From contig OW203724.1 of the NCBI GenBank assembly GCA_934045075.1, positions 9,535,473-9,599,472 on the forward strand: a stretch of DNA of 64,000 bases, in the 5' to 3' direction. This document shows positions 10,850-22,400 of the stretch, one piece after another. Made by a program: the position numbers and the translations under genes. Within the stretch, counting starts at the first letter, position 1. Every line of letters starts with the position of its first letter. Source of the stretch: Yponomeuta sedellus (taxonomy: Eukaryota > Arthropoda > Insecta > Lepidoptera > Yponomeutidae). The notes beneath the pieces were generated by a model. The model ran no database searches. It was not told the origin of the DNA and worked only from the letters and a program-made list of their open reading frames with translations.

Positions 10850-12690
10850 CTATCATAAACATATCAATTAACCTAAATGTTTTCTATGTTACACAAAATC
10901 ACCCCTGCATCCCAGAGGGGAGGCTAGACTAGGTTCGTCATAAATGTTTTCTATGTAAGAAAATTTGCTAAGTAGGTACTTTTTAAATATTGATACATAA
11001 GCAATATTCAGCAAAGTACACCACAAAACTATCGTACAATTCATGCATTATAAACTCATACCAACTATTACTGTATATCTAATATTTTACTATATAGTTA
11101 CGTACCTTGTTAGCTCGGTCATGACAGTTGTAGGACGCTGATTTTCAGCAAAACTGCAGCGTTTCAGAGTTTAATGAAAATTACACCATATTATAAATTA
11201 TTTTTATGGCAGCCAATGTCAGGTTAACAAAATATTTAAGTAATCCTATCCTTGCCCTTATGATAATAATATGGATAATAGCACAAGATAATAGACGCAC
11301 GCAACACTCATCACTCATCAATAGATCAAGGATAACGAATAATTAAAAACTTCAGAATTTAGAACTTCGTGCACAAATTAGACACTTCGTGACATTAGGT
11401 ACGGCCACAGAACACCTGCCTGTGCGATATGCTCTGTGGTGCGTACCATTATTTGGCACTTGGATGGAGACAGCGCATTATTCTGTGCGCATTATTCTGT
11501 GCGCTAGGTTAGGCCACCAAGGCACGGATGTAAAAAAAAAGACGGATAGCCTTCTCGCATTGAAAGGGTGTGAACCTCAGAATAAGGACTAAAGCGTAGA
11601 TAAATCCCTCTACGGACTAAAGCATAGAAGGAGCCGTAAAGTAATAAGTAATTATTAAATAGCTTTCCTTGTTACTCTTACGATGACTCTTTGTGCCAGA
11701 AAGGGACAACTCTTACACTCGAAATTTTACAATCGTACTAGGTTGCATTGCATATAGAAAGTCATAGTTATATAAGGGGTCATAGACAAAAGTAGAAATC
11801 CATAAGGATGAAACATTCAACACGAAAACGTCGATATTATTTAATCCTTAACTACACATTCTGTAAATATAGCAGTCCATATTAATATTATATGGTATTA
11901 GCTGGCGCCGCAAACGTTGGTGTGCCATATATATTAACCCTACGATGTTGCAAATACACAAACTCATCTAAATCGGTGAACCTATTAAGGAAGAGTTCGA
12001 TAACATGCACAGTGAGATTGTTATATATTTGATTTACTAAGGTTGTAACTTGTAATTGCTAAATCTGGTATGTAATGTAAGTTTGTATGTATGCACAACA
12101 TGACATTGAGCCCAGGTTAGCTGGAAAAAACTACAGAAAACTATCTATTTGTACAAGTTCAATTTGCATCCAATAAAGAAATTTTCCTCGATCTAACCAT
12201 ACCTAGATAGAGAGCTTTGTGCATACAAAATTTAAGAGCGCAGCTCATAGAAAAAGAAGTATAACAATAACTAGTGATAGATTGTTTTTCATTTGACAAA
12301 AGTTAGAAGACGTGTTTACGGAAATTAATTAAATAATTTATTGCACAACCAGCGTCACACTCACTTTGTTTAAAATTCCTGGTTCCTGAAGAAGGGTAAC
12401 CTGTGTATCAGGAACCAGAGCAGTGCCTTTAAATTACACAGGGAATTACAAAAAGCAAGAAGAACACGTAAAATAAAATAATAGGAAAAATTTAAAAACA
12501 TTTAATGTTTGTCCTTCTAATCCAGCGATAGTCTTGGTTAGTACTACTAGGAAGGGGTATGAAAATAATAAACAATACAATTCTGGCTATTTATAAACAT
12601 AGTTTTAAATCAGAAGAGAACTTGTACAAATTAATTTGTTTATAAGAAATTATTGCTCTTTAAATAACAGTCTTTGTTAAAAAATAAAGT
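10850..12690. other. Intergenic, no recognised gene
   Basis: I see no coding exon. The segment at about 11567-11640 (GAATAAGGACTAAAGCGTAG and a near repeat of it) reappears inverted at 14221-14262, so the THAP relic at 12.7-13.9 kb lies between inverted copies. Confidence 0.35.
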
Positions 12691-12699
12691 CCTAACCTA

Positions 12700-12826
12700 A
12701 TCTTGTAAATGAAGCCATCTTCTTCAAAATGTCTGCTGCAAACGTACGTGATTTTGTTCAATACCAATTTGACCGTGAAGCCATGCCGTCTATCCATATT
12801 TGCTGCATTGTGCTATCTTCGGGTAA
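12700..12826 (-). pseudogene. THAP domain exon 2 relic
   Basis: On the minus strand a TTTCAAG acceptor at about 12827 opens LPEDSTMQQIWIDGMASRSN, with the conserved Trp, and then meets a stop. A neighbouring frame continues KITYVCSRHFEEDGFIYK, which holds the Cys-X2-His-Phe ligands of a C2CH THAP finger. The two pieces fit one THAP domain broken by a small indel at about 12773. The start-bearing exon at 13882-13807 lies just upstream on the same strand. It is probably a decayed two-exon THAP gene. The second zinc-ligand pair is convincing, but the exact acceptor is not settled. Confidence 0.55.
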
Positions 12827-13219
12827 CTTGAAATAAATAATTATTAATTAAAAATCGCTATAATCAGTCTAAACGTTAATTTTATTTATGACAGATCTAC
12901 ACCCTTGAAGTTCTTTATTAATTTGACAGCAAACCGTAGATATAAAATCCAGTACTGGACACTTTTTTTCACAATAGTGATGCGATTTGTTCGCAACATT
13001 ATTATTATATTGCTACACGTAGATTGTGCAGTTAAAACTATTCAAGTTCATTTTCTATAAGATATATGAACCTATCTTATTACAAGTTCTAAATTTTATG
13101 AGTAGGTGGAATTATTGTAAATAAAAATAATATCAAAACCCCTTTTGGTAGTTTTTTAATTTATCATGCTGAATCTATAAATATATCAATGCAATGAATA
13201 GATTCAAACAGGAAAAATA

Positions 13220-13256
13220 TAAACACAAACATAAACACAAACATAAACATAAACAT
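13220..13256. repeat. Simple repeat (AAACAY)n
   Basis: Six-base units AAACAC/AAACAT repeat about six times directly beside the SINE copy at 13262-13445, possibly grown from its A-rich tail. Confidence 0.8.
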
Positions 13257-13261
13257 TTACA

Positions 13262-13445
13262 TACAGGCACATACATTGCTTCTGGCCCCACACTAGGATA
13301 CCCTGTGTCGTGGGAACCAGAAACAACGACATCACAAACATGTAAACATCCAAGACCTGGACTTTTTTTTTTTTGTTTCCAGCCGGGATTCGAACCCGGG
13401 ACCTCTTGCATGGTAGGCAGACGCGCCACCGCTACGCCACAGAGG
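13262..13445 (-). repeat. tRNA-derived SINE, family S1
   Basis: On the minus strand the head GACCTCTGTGGCGTAGCGGT with a B-box GGGTTCGAATCCC is followed by an A-rich stretch. After it comes a body ending near GACACAGGGTATCCTAGTG. A second copy with the same head and body lies at 53132-53284 on the plus strand. A tRNA-like head with a shared non-tRNA body is the SINE layout. The open frames on both strands here are fortuitous. Confidence 0.8.
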
Positions 13446-13806
13446 TCGTCTGTCTATTGATATTAATCAATAATCATCAACAATCAAATTGATAACTTTA
13501 TAGAATGTTACTGAATCGAGCTTTCAAAAGTTAATTACAGATATAATGGAATACCTAAACACAAGAAATAAAATAAACTTCTTTACTAAGTATCGATAAC
13601 TTTTTCACTGAGGGAGTGGAAACGCCCATCCCTATCGCCCTAAAATAAACAACAAACTTGTAAATGTGATTAAATTTAAATACTCATGATTTATTACTTT
13701 GAAACACTATTCTCAAATGATATTAAAGCTATGTTGCAATTCCAGTAGGTCATAGTTAAAATTCAAGGGATAAAACCACAATAAAGTACACAAAATTGAG
13801 TCTTAC

Positions 13807-13882
13807 CGATGGAAGCTGATGAAGGTGGTTTTGTTTTCTCTCCTCCCGAATGGGTCTTACATCCCAATATCACACACGCCAT
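13807..13882 (-). pseudogene. THAP domain exon 1 (start codon and first zinc-ligand pair)
   Basis: The 25 codons MACVILGCKTHSGG...SASI end at a good donor (ATCG|GTAAGA). A start followed by Cys-X4-Cys within the first ten residues is how THAP proteins begin. The exon leaves one base over (phase 1). On the minus strand the next THAP-like exon is at 12826-12700, but the phases of these two do not join cleanly with the best acceptor, so the gene is probably decayed. Function, if any, would be DNA binding. Confidence 0.55.
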
Positions 13883-14260
13883 TTCGATGTATTACGTATA
13901 CTCCATACTACGAATATCCACTAAAATCCACTTCAGATTGTCTTAAAACAACCCAAAAAACACAAGGTTTTTGGAGATGACGCACTCAGATTTCTGTTGT
14001 CTAACACACTGCCAAATCGAAGGTACTTGGCAGCTTACTACAAGCTGTGATTTTCTAAACATCTCTAATTCGGTAGCATAATGGTAACCAAAGGTAACCA
14101 ATTTGACAATCGAGGGTGGTACATTTTGAATAATAAAACATCACACTATATTTTTCTTTGTCTAACACATGGTTGACGACGTTTCAAACTAACGAGACAG
14201 ACATGTGTCCGGTGTTCGTTTTATAACGCTCCTTCTATGCTTTGGTCCTTATTCTGAGAG

Positions 14261-14555
14261 CCTAGCGCAAGTAGGAACTTTGAATTTATTTGTTCGCATT
14301 TAGCCCCGTTTTAATGACGGACATATATTTGTCTCACTCTATAATACTACTTACTTACTCTTTCTTTGCTGCCAAACTGAAAACTCAACAAATGTCATTG
14401 TCATGGCCAGCCTAGCGCAAGTAGGAACTTTGAAATTTTTGTTCGCATTTAGCCCCGTTTTAATGGCGGACATATATTTGTCTCACTCTATAATACTACT
14501 TACTCTTTCTTTGCTGTCAAACTGAAAACTCAACAAAAATGTCATGGCGGAACGC
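14261..14555. repeat. Tandem duplication, two units of about 150 bp
   Basis: The unit beginning CCTAGCGCAAGTAGGAACTT at 14261 repeats at 14411 with a few indels (for example, loss of one ACTT in a TACTTACTT run). Both contain GACATATATTTGTCTCACTC. No gene is seen in it. Confidence 0.85.
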
Positions 14556-14893
14556 GGCACATATCAAAGAGTATTTAATCACTACGTTTTAAGAGACGGG
14601 ACCTCCATGCTTTTGTAATGAGTTTAGCCCCTTTAGCAATACCAACCAATAGAGCAAAAATGCAATGTCAAAAATAAGTGCTACTAACATAACTTGTCTG
14701 TGCAATAGGGACGTCCACTTACATTACTACATTTATCGATATCGATAAAGTATCATCCAGGGGCTTCACAGTTAGCCTAATAAAATTAATAAAAATCAAT
14801 GTTTTCAATAAAACAAATGAAATTAGTATTTTATTATTTTTTATAATTGTGGTCAAGGTCTATTGAATTTATTTCAGCAGCTATTTGGTTTTT

Positions 14894-15483
14894 CTATAGA
14901 GGTGTCCAATCTGAGCGAACTTCATCAATCGGTGGTTTGGATTCAGGTGCTAAAAAAAAGAAAAGTAAAAAAAAGTTGAGTCGTTATTGATTTAATTAAA
15001 ACTGTTTTTATACGGATTTATGCTCGTTTATTTACATATTCTTTTTACAATTTTCCAACGTTTCGGCACTTTTTCAGGTGCCGAAACGTTGTAAAAGAAA
15101 AAATTGTAAAAAAAAAAAAATTTAATAAACGAGCGTATATCCGTATAAAAACAGTTTTAGTTATGTCTACTGCTCGTGTTAACCTTAGAAAATATCATTA
15201 TTGATTATTAATATGTTTGTAAACTATGCTACTTACCGGGATAGTCTGTTCTGATATGCTGAGATTCCAGGCCACAATAATTGTGGTCAAATCCTGCTGG
15301 ACCAATAGCAACAGCTGATATTTTGGCTGCTGTACAAGGTGCTGAAAATGATAACACTTTGTAATTTATCAAAGTAAACAAACACTAGTGACAAAAGTAG
15401 TTACTTCAGCGATACACGAAAAGTCTACGTACCAGAGTTCTTTTGTGAAGCTCGACAACTAATAGGTTTTTGTATAGCTGAAT
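14894..15483 (-). CDS. Three 3'-terminal exons of an unrecognised gene, intact splice phases
   Basis: The exons are 15483-15433, 15341-15237 and 14949-14894 (minus). Each has AG/GT borders (CTG|GTACGT and CCG|GTAAGT) and each junction is phase 1. They read (D)SAIQKPISCRASQKNSG, then APCTAAKISAVAIGPAGFD...SQHIRTDYP, then APESKPPIDEVRSDWTPL and stop TAG at 14896-14894. I do not recognise the protein. The inverted copy at 17304-17660 carries the same exons, and there a THAP-like exon lies upstream. This may therefore be the tail of a THAP protein. No 5' exons are visible upstream on this strand, so the gene is partial. Whether it is expressed cannot be told. Confidence 0.5.
14997..15158. repeat. 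Foldback MITE inside the left inverted arm
   Basis: The ends AAAACTGTTTTTATACGGA and its inverse enclose inner inverted blocks (CAACGTTTCGGCAC / GTGCCGAAACGTTG). The right arm (around 17580) lacks it, so it inserted after the duplication or was lost there. It lies in the intron between the last two exons. Confidence 0.8.
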
Positions 15484-15649
15484 CTGAAAATAAACAATTG
15501 CAAGAATAGTCCGAAGAAAAATAAATAGTTTGTTCCTGTTTACCACATAACTGCATAATATAGTTACATAGTCAATATGTAAGTATCATAAAAAAATTAT
15601 TTATTTATTTTTTTAATTTATTTAATTTATTTTATTTATTTAAATTTAA

Positions 15650-16275
15650 ATTTCATGTGGGTACAGTGATATCGTTCCGATGTTAAAACCTAACTGCAAA
15701 GTAGGTAGTCGGGGCTGTAAGTAATGCAATTTGCTTAAGTCAGATGTCGCTGACTATACGTAATACAGAGAATATTGTAAAGAGGTTCGAAATTTTACTG
15801 ATGCCGTGAGTCGCCCATTGGCTCAATTGGTAGAGCGCTGGTACGGATAGCCAGAGGTTGCTGGTTCGAATCCCGGCATGGGTGAAATTTTTAGCCTCTA
15901 AATAGGGTTTTAAATTTTTTCCTTAGTACGGGTTAGTGCATTAAAAATAAAAATAGTGTAATCATGTGGGTACAGTGATATCGTTCCGATGTTAAAACCT
16001 AACTGCAAAGTAGGTAGTCGGGGCTGTAAGTAATGCAATTTGCTTAAGTCAGATGTCGCTGCCTGTACGTAATACAGAGAATATTGTAAAGAGGTTCGAA
16101 ATTTCACTGATGCCGTGAGTCGCCCATTGGCTCAATTGGTAGAGCGCTGGTACGGATAGCCAGAGGTTGCGGGTTCGAATCCCGGCATGGGTGAAATTTT
16201 TAGCCTCTAAATAGGTTTTTAAATTTGTTCCTTAGCACGGGTTAGTGCATTAAAAATAAAAATAGTGTAATATTA
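15650..16275 (+). repeat. R2 tRNA-like repeat, two tandem copies
   Basis: Two direct units (about 15650-15960 and 15961-16275) each begin CATGTGGGTACAGTGATATC and end near AAAATAGTGTAAT. Each holds a tRNA-like segment, about 15810-15884 and 16117-16191. The first copy has changes in the T-arm (GCTGG for GCGGG). They fill the centre of the inverted duplication. Confidence 0.85.
16117..16191 (+). tRNA. tRNA-Ile-like pseudo-tRNA within R2 repeat
   Basis: GCCCATTGGCTCAATTGGTA opens a near cloverleaf with a D-arm GCTC/GAGC, an anticodon stem CTGGT/GCCAG and a T-arm around GTTCGAAT. Its 5' half resembles eukaryotic tRNA-Ile. Position 33 is C rather than the universal U, only one base separates acceptor and D stems, and one T-stem pair is mismatched. 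It is therefore more likely a repeat-borne tRNA relic than a working gene. Near-identical copies lie at 7950-8022 (-), 15810-15884 (+), 62627-62697 (-) and 63177-63250 (+). Confidence 0.45.
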
Positions 16276-16368
16276 TAAAGTTTTCTAGTTATTTTCTGTG
16301 TTTTAAGTTTTTTCAATATCTAGCTGTGTGTATCTTGTTGTACAGTGTTTAGTGATTTTCTTTTAATA

Positions 16369-16860
16369 ATGGCACTGATCGGATGGTGTCGAACTTGTTC
16401 CATTTGTAAAATAAGATGCAGCCGGTCAAAGGGTACCAAAAGAAAGTTTTTGTCATCTTGCACAAGAGCAAGATCATAAATTATGTTAAATAACGTAATT
16501 AATACCTACATATATTATGAGAAAAATATTGCGTTGTTTCAATGTCATAGTGATGTACCATACACATATTCAATATCGATAAAAAAATATCTGATAAACT
16601 AAGTACCTTGGTCAGAATTACTACTCAGAGTACGACGGGTGAATTGCTGTAAGCCATAACAATGTTTCAACGATGCACTAATAGTGCGATGGATGCAGTG
16701 AATGTGGTATTTATTTTTATTTTAGATGCAGACAATGGGTGAAGATTGTGGAAGATCTTGCGTATATCCCATCGAAAAACTCCACCATTATAAATATGTT
16801 TGTGGTTATCATTTACGGCCGAAAGATTTTAACAAAAAAAAGGAAGCCTATTAAAGAAAT
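16369..16860 (+). pseudogene. THAP domain relic, exons 1 and 2
   Basis: The ATG at 16369 begins MALIGWCRTCSICKIRCSRS, containing Cys-X2-Cys, then stops after about 36 codons. Downstream, after TTTTAG at about 16725, one frame gives CRQWVKIVEDLAYIP with the conserved Trp. The other gives EKLHHYKYVCGYHLRPKDFN with Cys-X2-His, the last zinc ligands. Together they make a THAP domain split by a one-base shift. The exons at 17304-17660 follow on the same strand and may be the rest of the same gene. It is degraded. Confidence 0.5.
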
Positions 16861-17214
16861 GGTGAATTGTGTTATTATAATGTAACACTTTCACTACATT
16901 TCATGAATAATTATGTGATTATGAAAAAAAGCCTTGCTTTACGTCGAATATTTGAATGTATTTTGCTCCGTCATTTAGAACGCAATATTATTATGACGTC
17001 TTAATACCTAAATTATATTACTTAGATAAACATTTTTTTACAGGGCTTTACCTTCTCTACTTATAAATGCGCCTCCTCTTCCCGATTACTTACTAGCTGA
17101 GTTTTCTTACCACGTAGCCACGTCTGCATCACTTGGAACTGGTTAGTGATTGGAATTACCAAAATATTTTTTTTACTAATTTTAACTTAAACTTATTTTT
17201 TATAAAAATGTATT

Positions 17215-17988
17215 TGATAGTTACATAGTCAATTATGCAGTTATGTGGTAAACAGGAACAAACTATTTTTCTTCGGACTATTCTTGCAATTGTTTATTTT
17301 CAGATTCAGCTATACAAAAACCTATTAGTTGTCTTCACAAAACAACTGGTACGTAGACTTTTCATGTATCGCTGAAGTTTTGTGTAACTAGTGTTTGTTT
17401 ACTTTGATAAATTACAAAGTGTTATCATTTTCAGCACCATGTACAGCAGCCAAAATATCAGCTGTTGCTATTGGTCCAGCAGGATTTGACCACAATTATT
17501 GTTGTCTGGAATCTCAGCATATCAGAACTATCCCGGTAAGTAGCTTAGTTTACCAACATATTAATAATCAATAACGACTCAACTTAACTTTTTTTTACGA
17601 TTTCAGCACCTGAATCCAAACCACCGATTGATGAAGTTCGCTCAGATTGGACACCTCTAAAGAAAAACCAAATAGCTGCTGAAATAATTTCAATAGACCT
17701 TGACCACAATTATTGTGATTTGATATTAAATAAGAAAATACTAATTTCATTTGTCGTTTTATTGTAAACATTGATTTTTATTAATTTTATTAGGCTAACT
17801 GCGAAGCCCCTGGACGATAATTTATCGATATCGATAAATGTAGTAATGTAAGTGGACGTCCCTATTGCACAGACAAGTTATTATGTTGGTAGCACTTACT
17901 TTTGACATTGCATTTTTGCTCCATTTGTCGGTATTGCTAACGGTAACGGGGCTAAACTGATAACCTTAGAACGTAGTGGTTATATATA
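17215..17988 (+). repeat. Right arm of the large inverted duplication
   Basis: Reverse-complement partner of 14553-15572, lacking the 14997-15158 hairpin. It ends near ACGTAGTGGTTATATATACT, which pairs with 14553-14575. Confidence 0.85.
17304..17660 (+). pseudogene. Decayed copy of the three-exon tail
   Basis: The exons 17304-17348, 17435-17535 and 17607 onward match 15483-14894. The first is 6 nt shorter through two small deletions. The second lacks 4 nt before its donor, which shifts the frame. The terminal stop has changed (CTA TAG to CTA AAG). Splice sites persist. This copy cannot make the same product, while its partner on the minus strand can. Confidence 0.6.
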
Positions 17989-17989
17989 C

Positions 17990-19100
17990 TCTTTGGTGGA
18001 ATGCACTGCCACTACTAGTAAGACAGTCTCCTTCATCTGCGATACTACCCTTTCAATAAACTAAATAATGCAGTTAGCGCGTAGATATAGTAGTTTTACT
18101 CCCTCTACGAGTTAGCGTTTGACAGGATGACAGGTAGCACCTTGAAATCGGTGCACTGGTACCTATGTCAGTCATCTCTTTTTTTGTTAAACAGATGGCA
18201 TTACGTTTACTCATAAAGTGTGTCCTTAGAGGGAGTTGTTATATCTCATATCTTTGCTCACCGAGACACACTATATCTCTATCATATCTCGATCACCACT
18301 TGTATCCTAGCTCATACGACGTCCAATCAACTAAGTGCGTGTGGAAACAAGAGACACAAGTGGTGAGTCAGTCTAGTCTACCTATTCCCTACTTTATCCA
18401 GATTACACGTTTCTTTTGGTGAACTTTCTCTCATCGCTCGTTGGCTACGACGAGAAATGCGGCCGAATGTAACCGATGTCAGACGATGTTGATCTCGCTC
18501 TCGCACATTGTGTGTGAGCTGGATAAAGTAGCAGGAGATCACTACCGTACTGAGTTGAGAGTATGTGTGAGGGAGCCAGATTTAGTTGACATCTCTGGGA
18601 TATGAATGTCAAGTGTGTCTACACTTGACGGTGAGGGAGTTGTGTGTCCACTCATATCTGGCTCTTCTTGAGTTACCCAAACTACTCATTAATTACTCAC
18701 TCATTCTACCCCTTGGTCTGACTGAACAATAATGAACTATTAATTTACCAAAGAGATAGCACATGTACAACCACAAAGCCGTAATTTCGAGTTGCAAGAA
18801 GCATTTTTAAGAATAATAAAGCAAGAATAGTTTTGCTTCTGTAATAGGTACAAAATAATAGCGCATATTTCGTATGTTTCACATTTTTCTTCTGTTTTCA
18901 ATCGATTCTCTGACGTCATATAGACAAGAAAAAATAATTGTGATTTATCATTATCAAGGTAGGCACGCGGGGAAACTAGGAAAATGTCAACAATGTCGTG
19001 TCCATTGGGTAAAACCTTCTTGGCTAGTTGGCACCCCCCAGCGACTTAAGCGACAGCTAAGCAAGGTTCATGACATTAGGTAATAAAATATAATAAAATA
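17990..19100. other. Intergenic, no recognised gene
   Basis: The region is rich in ATATCTC/GATCACC-type short motifs at 18230-18560. The open frames here (18165-18422, 18874-19083) look fortuitous. It lies between the inverted duplication and the 3' end of Rtnl1. Confidence 0.35.
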
Positions 19101-19109
19101 AAATTTGGT

Positions 19110-19350
19110 TCGACAATTATTTTATTTTAATTTTTAAAAAGCAAATACAATAGGTAATCTCCGCGTCGCTCGCCTCATAAAGCTTTACACGTAAAATAAT
19201 CGATATTAATATTTATTTTAAAAGTACAATATTTAATAAATATAACAAACAGTGAAGTACTCCGGCGCTAATGAATGAAATGTGTTTGTATTTCTGAAGC
19301 GGAGCGGGGCCCGCTCTGTGTCTCGCTCACGCGCGTGGCCGGCTGCCTAT
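19110..19350 (-). other. Rtnl1: Rtnl1 3' untranslated region (predicted)
   Basis: Sequence after the stop at 19351, minus strand, with candidate AATAAA signals at 19217-19212 and 19126-19121. The start of the UTR is GC-rich and the end AT-rich. The cleavage site is not determinable. Confidence 0.5.
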
Positions 19351-19405
19351 CTACTTATCCTTCTCACTCTCAGACTTCCTGCCGATTGGCACTGCTGCTC
19401 GTACT
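19351..19405 (-). CDS. Rtnl1: Rtnl1 last exon, C-terminus
   Basis: A TTTTCAG acceptor precedes A-GTA-CGA, which completes the Lys codon left by the previous exon (AA|A). The exon reads (K)[17 protein letters not shown] and stop TAG at 19353-19351. The 'K(V/I)RxAxPIGxK' tail is how insect reticulons end. The lysines at the extreme C-terminus face the cytosol and may help ER retention, though this is not a strict KKxx signal. Confidence 0.9.
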
Positions 19406-22400
19406 CTGAAAAGGACGGACAAATAACTATGTAGTCAGAAGAGGAACAAGTTTACATAGATATGAGGATTGAGCAGCCCAAGAACCGGAACGGCTACTCT
19501 GTTTCGCGCATCAAATCCTGCACTATTCCAATCGTCCAACTGACTAATTCCATACAAAATCACTATCGCAAACGTCGAGATTCCGACAGGACTTAATGCG
19601 CATATTTAAACCTCTGATCTACATGCTATAAAGGCGTAATAAGTTCCTCACTTTTCGTTTATTTTTGTGTTTAATTCGGACTCTTCTCTCAGAAGTAATC
19701 ATCAAAATATAGAATAAACCTCGAGTGTCGAATGAGTGAGTTCATACAACACATGAATGAATTCATTCGTTCGTTCGGCAACATCCGACCATATTGTATT
19801 CATAATGGTATCTTTTATTTCGTATGTCCGACTGGGACGTCCTGTACCGGCCCTTTCACCCACATTCGCTTTATATTCTTTCGTCAATCTTTCTTCCTTC
19901 ATCCTCTCATATCTGTCTGTGCTACATATGTCCAAACCAACATGACATTTCTTGTGTCAATTCTAGTCACTATAATTCTTTTAGTCTACAATGAGTGTTT
20001 TAAATTAACAAAACTTAATCACTCATTCTACAACTAAAACATACAGGATAAGAGGACATACAAAATTAAAACGATTAAAATAAAATAAAGCTTAATTGTT
20101 AATTGAGCGACCCCTGAAAAGCTGGGCCGACTTTCGTAAAAGTACACCCATAGTTTATTATGACAATTCGTATTACATTGAATAACAAGCAGTTTGCTTG
20201 TTAATCTGTGGGTTAATCGACTTTGTAATGTACATCGAACTGTCACAGTTAACCATGAATTGGAATTCTATGAAACAGAAACAGGCCCCTGGTGGAAAGT
20301 GGGTAGTCGTAAAGGCGTGCACTCACTTGGCAGAGATCTCGTTGATCTTGGCGCGCGCCAGCTCAAGGTTCGCGTCCACTTGCGCTTTGTTCATCTCGTA
20401 AGCCTTCGGCAGCGAGAACAGCGCTATCCACCCTAGAACACACCACACATCATCACACATAAGCGTCGCATAATAAGGCTGTAATTTAAACCTCCAATTA
20501 CAGCGTATAGGCTTTCTTTCAGAGACAGAGAGTATCGGTGTAATCACGACGAGTGCCTACTGCGTATTGCGATTCCACGTGCTGAGACATATGAACACCT
20601 GCCACTTAACAAATTTAAAACACAAACGATACGAAATACGAAAATTCCTATTGGACAATACAATAATAATAATATTGGCCTTTTTGCATCTACTTAATGA
20701 GATGATTTATACAGCGTCCAGTGGTATCTTCACGTACACTAGATGGGTGACGGGACCACTCCGACGCTGTAGTGTATTGGACAATATTGTACTACGGTAT
20801 AAATGAATTTCTTGACGACCGTCTCAACTGAGCAACTTACCTGTATAACAGAATTATTGAGAAATAATGCTCCGAAAAGTTTTATACATATGATTATCGG
20901 ACTAATGTAGTTGTTTCTGAGTGTTACATACTGATAGTTTGTTTTTAATATTAATTCTAAGATTGTAACTTTGTCATCTAGGTTAATCTAGTCTAATATT
21001 TGCATAGCTCAACCAGTAGAGCATACAGTGTTCTTTTACTTAAGTTTATCAGCTGTGTATTTACGATACTTAAGCAAATAATATGTTTTATCTTATAATA
21101 TCTCAGACACCTAGATACCTAGTGTGCATGCTGTATTTTTGATTAAAAAAAATTATTATGTTGGAAACTACTTTTCTTCTTGAAAACAACTTAATTTGAA
21201 AAATCAATAATTTTGCATCAACCAACACCCTTAGACCAAATTTATCAAAAGTTTTCTCCTTGTATTATGATAATTAAAGATGTCAAATTCTGCGAGCAAA
21301 ACAGTATGCTCCACGTGAGGACAGTATGCTCCACGTGAGAACAGCCTTAAGGCTGCTGTTTTAAGGTCGTTTCACTCGCACATTCTAAAATTTTTATGAT
21401 TTTCGAACTAAAACTTACGATAAAATTTGACAATATGGGAATTAAGTCATAGTTTTTTTTAAGATTGTAAAACATCAGTACCTATTCTTTTGACAACCAC
21501 ACTTGTCAAAAGAATACTGACAAAAGAATACCTAGGCTTTACTAGATAAGTGAATTACGGAAATTTCAAATATATTGTTTTTTTTTGTAAGTTAGTTTTT
21601 GATAGAAAAAAGTGTAGTTAAATTTCCAATAACTAACTGGCCTCACGAGTTCAAAGCTGTCCTTCAGATCACACAGAGGACTGCAAACTCTTTGCCTCCA
21701 AGCCCACAGTTCGTTATCGTTAAAAACCCTTGTATGTCCCCACTGTTGGGGCACGGGTCTCTTCCTGCATCGCAGGAAGGTTAGGCCATACTCCACCACG
21801 GGGGCCAAGTCCGGGTTGGTGGAGGATTGTAAGACAGTGGCGGGGCCTTACTGTCAGAAGTTATCAGGCCGCCCATAAGGCCTCTGACATGGCTTAACGA
21901 CTGCCATTATATGACAGCCGGCACCAACGGCATAACGTGCCTTGCGAAGCACGGAAGCGCTCGGAAAAATGCCACTAGCGGTAGTCACGGGACGCTCACC
22001 CATCTCGTACCTGACCGCGCCTGTTGTTGTTTAACCAAGTGATTGATTACAAAGCCCACAGTAATATAGGAATATCACATCCCTCCGACATAATATCTAC
22101 ACCTAGCATTCGACTGTCAAGTTATCAAAACTAGTAAGCTTACCAAGAATGATGAGTGTGATGCCGTTGAAGCAGGCGCCGACGTATGTGAGGCACCACA
22201 GGAGCACGCCGAACTTTAGCGAGTCCACGAGATCTTCTACCAGGAATAGCCTGGAAATATTCAGAAAAAAGGGATTTTAAACTGATTGCGTACGGTCAAA
22301 TTCTTGAGTTTCTAGTTCTTGTCACCTGTTGTTAGGACAATGGACCTGATCGATACGGACATCTTTTTAAAAACGTATCTATAAAAAGGGGCAGGTGATG

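Larger units (their letters stand above)
14553..15572 (-). repeat. Left arm of a large inverted duplication
   Basis: This arm is the reverse complement of about 17215-17988, with scattered differences and one extra foldback insert at 14997-15158. Shared blocks include CATTTATCGATATCGATAAA, the three exons at 14894-15483 and the GGACGTCCACTTACATTACT region. The two arms enclose about 1.64 kb holding R2 repeats and a THAP remnant. The duplication looks recent enough for most of its length to align by eye. Confidence 0.85.

Noticed and set aside
13210..13260. CRISPR-like short repeats
   Set aside because: Units are contiguous without spacers; the other tandem repeats here likewise lack spacers, and the genome is eukaryotic.
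13175..13460. Two 84-88 aa frames on opposite strands
   Set aside because: Both fall within the S1 SINE and a simple repeat.
20995..21020. tRNA-like string TAGCTCAACCAGTAGAGCA
   Set aside because: Only an A-box-like piece is present, with no anticodon or T-arm.
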